Shown here in pieces: positions 24,420 to 27,138 of a DNA stretch of 27,138 nt. The notes under the pieces were generated by a model. The model saw only the letters and a program-made list of their open reading frames with translations, was not told where the DNA came from and made no database searches. The translations under genes and the position numbers were made by a program. The first letter of the stretch is position 1; the number at the start of each line of letters is the position of its first letter. The DNA comes from JAAYBG01 sp964411675 (GTDB lineage Bacteria; Bacillota_I; Bacilli_A; ML615J-28; CAG-698): positions 1 through 27,138 of the forward strand of contig CAYPLR010000022.1 of NCBI GenBank assembly GCA_964411675.1. The letters are read 5' to 3'.

Positions 24420-27062
24420 CTATTTTGCAAGAAACCAATTTTCTCCTGCTTTTACATCCGCAATGATAGGTACCTTTAACGTAATTGCTGATTCCATCAC
24501 TTCTTTTATCAATGATTTTAAGATCTCGACTTCATGACGAGGGCAGTCGAAGACAAGTTCATCATGAACTTGAGCAATCAGTAAAGCACCCAACTTTTGT
24601 TCTTTCATCTTTTGGTACACTTTTACCATAGCAATTTTAATAATATCAGCTGCTGTTCCTTGAATTGGAGAATTCATCGCTGTTCGTTCTCCAAAACCCC
24701 TCACATTCGCATTCTCGCTTCTAATTTCTGGAAGATATCGACGGCGGTTCAATAAGGTTAATGAATAACCATTCGCTTTCGCTTCCGATACAAAATGATC
24801 CAAACAAGCTTTTGCTTGATCATAAGTATAAAAATATTTATTAATATAAATGTTTGCTTCTAGAGGAGAAATGTTCAAGGCCTCGCTTAATCCCCAAGCA
24901 CTCATCCCATAAATGATACCAAAATTGATTGCTTTTGCTGCTCGACGCATTTCTTTTGTAACCAATTCTAGCTTCACATCAAAAATTTCACTTGCTGTTT
25001 GAGCATGGAAATCAACTGTATGTTTGAACGCGTCAATCATTTTATCATCGTTCGCCATATGAGCAAGGACTCGCAATTCAATTTGTGAATAGTCAGCACT
25101 AATAATCACACCATCCTCAAAACGAGAAACGAACACTTCACGAATGACTTGTCCTTCTTCTGTTCTAATTGGCATATTTTGAATATTAGGTTCGATAGAA
25201 GATAACCTTCCTGTCACTGTTAACGCTTGTTTATACAAGGGATGAATAAACTGATTCTTGTCTGTTACATCGATTATACCATTGACATAGGTAGAGATTA
25301 GTTTCACATAACCACGATATTTTAAAATTAAACTGGCTATTTCATAATCAACAGCTAATTTCTCTAACACATCTACGTTTGTTGAAAAACCTGTTTTATT
25401 CTTTTTACCATGAGGCAATTTCATCTTTACAAACAGTATTTCTCCTAATTGTTTCGGAGAGTTAATATTAAACTCTTCTCCAGCAAGTTCATAAATCTGT
25501 TTTGATATTACTTCCACATAATGATTAAACTCTTCGCCAATGGCCTTTAAGTGCTCAATATTAACCTTAAGACCAGCTAATTCCATTTTCCCTAATACTT
25601 TTGCCAGAGATAGTTCCATTTCCGATAAGTATAAAGCATCGATTTCTTTTATTTTTTGACGAACTTGTTCAAATATATCCCTTAAAATATAGGCTTTGTT
25701 AATGGCATATTCTGCATATACTTTACTATCAGGAACCATCATTTTAGTATTAGCTCCATAAACATTATCATAATATGGTAACTGATTATTAGTAAAATTA
25801 TCCACTACTTTTTTAAAATCATCGGCACTATAAGAAGGGTCTATTAAATAACTATCCAACAATAAGTCGAAAACCACTCCTTCTAAATGAACGTTTTCTT
25901 TTTCTAATACAACTAACAACGCTTTGTAATCAAAAGTCTTTTTTTCATAAGTAGAATCTTCTAAAAATTCTTTTAGTTTTGAAGAAATCTGAATCATGCC
26001 TTTTGTTACAAAGTAAGCATCCTGATCCATTAAAATTCCCAGTCCAAGAAACTCTCCTTTGTAGTAATTACTACCAAAAATTTCTGGAATAAGAATGGAC
26101 TGTTTAGAAAAATTCATGCTTTCTATTTTATCTATATGATCAATGAATTGATAATTGCTATAGCTTTCTTGCTTTTTACCAATTGCTTGTTTATTAATTC
26201 GCTTTAATAAGGAAGTGAATTCCATTTCTTGAAAAAAAGAAATCAATTCATCAAGATTGATGTTTCCAACAAGAAGATCTTCTGGTTTGATGTCAAGTGC
26301 TATATCTTTTTTAAGTGTTGCTAAATACTTACATGTATAAGCAATTTCTTTTCCATTTTCAAAAAGTTCTTTCGTTTTTCCCTTTAACTCCGATATGTTT
26401 TGATAGATATTCTCAATACTTTGATATTCTGTCAGCAATTTTATTGCTGTTTTTTCTCCGATACCTTTAATTCCTGGAAGGTTATCTGAAGGATCCCCTA
26501 CTAACCCTTTATAATCTATGATTTGATGCGAATGAAATCCCATTTTCTCAAAGAAGTTCTCGCCATTAAATTCTTCTAATTCTCCAACACCTTTTCTTGT
26601 TAGAAACACTTTTATCTTTCCATTTACTAGTTGAAGTAAATCTTTATCTCCACTAATAATTTTAATCTCTTCAAAATTATCATATTGTATTGTTGCAACC
26701 GATGCAATTAAGTCATCTGCTTCAAATTCAAGGCTTTCTAAACGCTTAATTTTTAAAATATCTAAATACTTTTTAATTAATGGAATTTGTTCTCTTAATT
26801 CATCGGGAAGTTTTGCTCGTGTTCCCTTATATTCTTGATATTCTTGATGGCGAAACGTTTGCTTTCCAGCATCAAAAGCAACAAAAACATATTCATTGTT
26901 TTCTTCAAGCAATTTGGTTAACATATTGGAAAATCCAAATAGAGCATTTGTATATTGCCCCTTACTTGTTTTCATCAAATTACCTGTATAAGCGGTTGCG
27001 TAATATGATCGAAACATCAAACTATTTCCATCTATTAAAATTAGTTTTTTATTATTATTCAT
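24420..27062 (-). CDS. polA: DNA polymerase I
   Basis: The 880-aa protein is a full three-domain Pol I. The 5' nuclease shows LIDGNSLMFRSYY (8-20), FEADDLIASV, SGDKDLLQLV and GDPSDNLPGIKGIGEKTA. A middle 3'-5' exonuclease-like domain (about 300-475) lacks the Asp-x-Glu motif, so proofreading is probably absent, as in Bacillus Pol I. The polymerase domain has motif A ADYSQIELR, motif B RRAAKAINFGIIYG and motif C QVHDELVF. The protein fills gaps and removes primers during replication and repair. The ATG at 27062 has GAGGT 8 nt upstream. It is the first recognised gene of the window on this strand. Confidence 0.97.
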   Translation of the reverse strand: MNNNKKLILIDGNSLMFRSYYATAYTGNLMKTSKGQYTNALFGFSNMLTKLLEENNEYVFVAFDAGKQTFRHQEYQEYKGTRAKLPDELREQIPLIKKYLDILKIKRLESLEFEADDLIASVATIQYDNFEEIKIISGDKDLLQLVNGKIKVFLTRKGVGELEEFNGENFFEKMGFHSHQIIDYKGLVGDPSDNLPGIKGIGEKTAIKLLTEYQSIENIYQNISELKGKTKELFENGKEIAYTCKYLATLKKDIALDIKPEDLLVGNINLDELISFFQEMEFTSLLKRINKQAIGKKQESYSNYQFIDHIDKIESMNFSKQSILIPEIFGSNYYKGEFLGLGILMDQDAYFVTKGMIQISSKLKEFLEDSTYEKKTFDYKALLVVLEKENVHLEGVVFDLLLDSYLIDPSYSADDFKKVVDNFTNNQLPYYDNVYGANTKMMVPDSKVYAEYAINKAYILRDIFEQVRQKIKEIDALYLSEMELSLAKVLGKMELAGLKVNIEHLKAIGEEFNHYVEVISKQIYELAGEEFNINSPKQLGEILFVKMKLPHGKKNKTGFSTNVDVLEKLAVDYEIASLILKYRGYVKLISTYVNGIIDVTDKNQFIHPLYKQALTVTGRLSSIEPNIQNMPIRTEEGQVIREVFVSRFEDGVIISADYSQIELRVLAHMANDDKMIDAFKHTVDFHAQTASEIFDVKLELVTKEMRRAAKAINFGIIYGMSAWGLSEALNISPLEANIYINKYFYTYDQAKACLDHFVSEAKANGYSLTLLNRRRYLPEIRSENANVRGFGERTAMNSPIQGTAADIIKIAMVKVYQKMKEQKLGALLIAQVHDELVFDCPRHEVEILKSLIKEVMESAITLKVPIIADVKAGENWFLAK

Positions 27063-27080
27063 AATCTTTGACCTCGTTTC

Positions 27081-27089
27081 ATTTTATCA
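27081..27089 (-). promoter_or_regulatory. Possible extended -10 promoter of polA
   Basis: TGATAAAAT on the minus strand has a TGn extension and a five-of-six match to TATAAT, about 18 nt before the polA ATG. The -35 is not recognisable, and the very AT-rich surroundings make chance matches likely. Confidence 0.3.
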
Positions 27090-27138
27090 TATTTTAAAGA
27101 AAAATAATATAAATTTTTATAATTACAATTCTAATGGT

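Noticed and set aside
1..27138. Alternative genetic code (UGA as Trp) as in Mycoplasma
   Set aside because: UGA ends several genes at exact family lengths, with ATGA overlaps at 2194-2197 and 20758-20761, so the standard code applies.

Overview
The window is a very AT-rich piece of bacterial chromosome in which all 21 recognised genes lie on the minus strand, so transcription runs from high to low coordinates. UGA is a real stop codon: it ends mutM, dnaB, the Wzz-like gene and the polymerase/ligase-like gene, and two of these stops form tight ATGA overlaps with the next start. That rules out the Mycoplasma/Spiroplasma code. The gene order (polA, mutM, coaE, dnaB, dnaI, thrS), the Bacillus-type primosome genes dnaB/dnaI, the T-box leader and the strong Shine-Dalgarno sites point to a low-GC Bacillota or an Acholeplasma/Izemoplasma-like relative. 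The exact genus cannot be read from this sequence.

Right part (27062 down to 19913): DNA replication and repair genes. polA is followed, after a probable promoter, by a tight operon: nitroreductase, mutM, coaE, an unrecognised 121-aa gene, dnaB and dnaI. It ends at a strong intrinsic terminator. Middle (19740 to 13699): one 2013-codon gene with its own promoter encodes a giant lipoprotein. It has InlB-type B repeats (five on an exact 70-residue period), about seven BspA-type leucine-rich supermodules of mostly ~125 residues, and a C-terminal Ig-like domain. Its stop codon almost touches the promoter of a classic T-box leader.

Left-centre (13383 to 6881): the T-box controls thrS, which is followed at very short spacing by a degenerate membrane-anchored M28-peptidase-like gene, a FlaA1/CapD-type nucleotide-sugar dehydratase and uppP. 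popT (DUF368) follows after 66 bp. UppP and PopT together recycle the undecaprenyl carrier: dephosphorylation outside, return of C55-P to the inside.

Left part (6848 to 17): vanZ; a polytopic O-antigen ligase/polymerase-like protein with a YwaF/TMEM164-type protein; an N-acetylhexosamine-1-kinase-like gene behind a perfect sigma-A-type promoter; and a four-gene unit of Wzz/CpsC-like adaptor, BY-kinase, PHP tyrosine phosphatase and a GlmU uridylyltransferase domain lacking the acetyltransferase half. Together these look like the sugar-nucleotide supply, carrier recycling, polymerisation and chain-length control parts of a surface-glycan pathway. No glycosyltransferase, initiating phospho-sugar transferase or flippase is present here. 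The kinase plus stand-alone GlmU domain suggests UDP-GlcNAc (or UDP-GalNAc) made from free N-acetylhexosamine, which the FlaA1-type dehydratase could then use.

No transposon, phage, CRISPR array, rRNA or tRNA was seen. The only non-coding stretch above 300 bases (13384-13698) is the T-box leader and its promoter.
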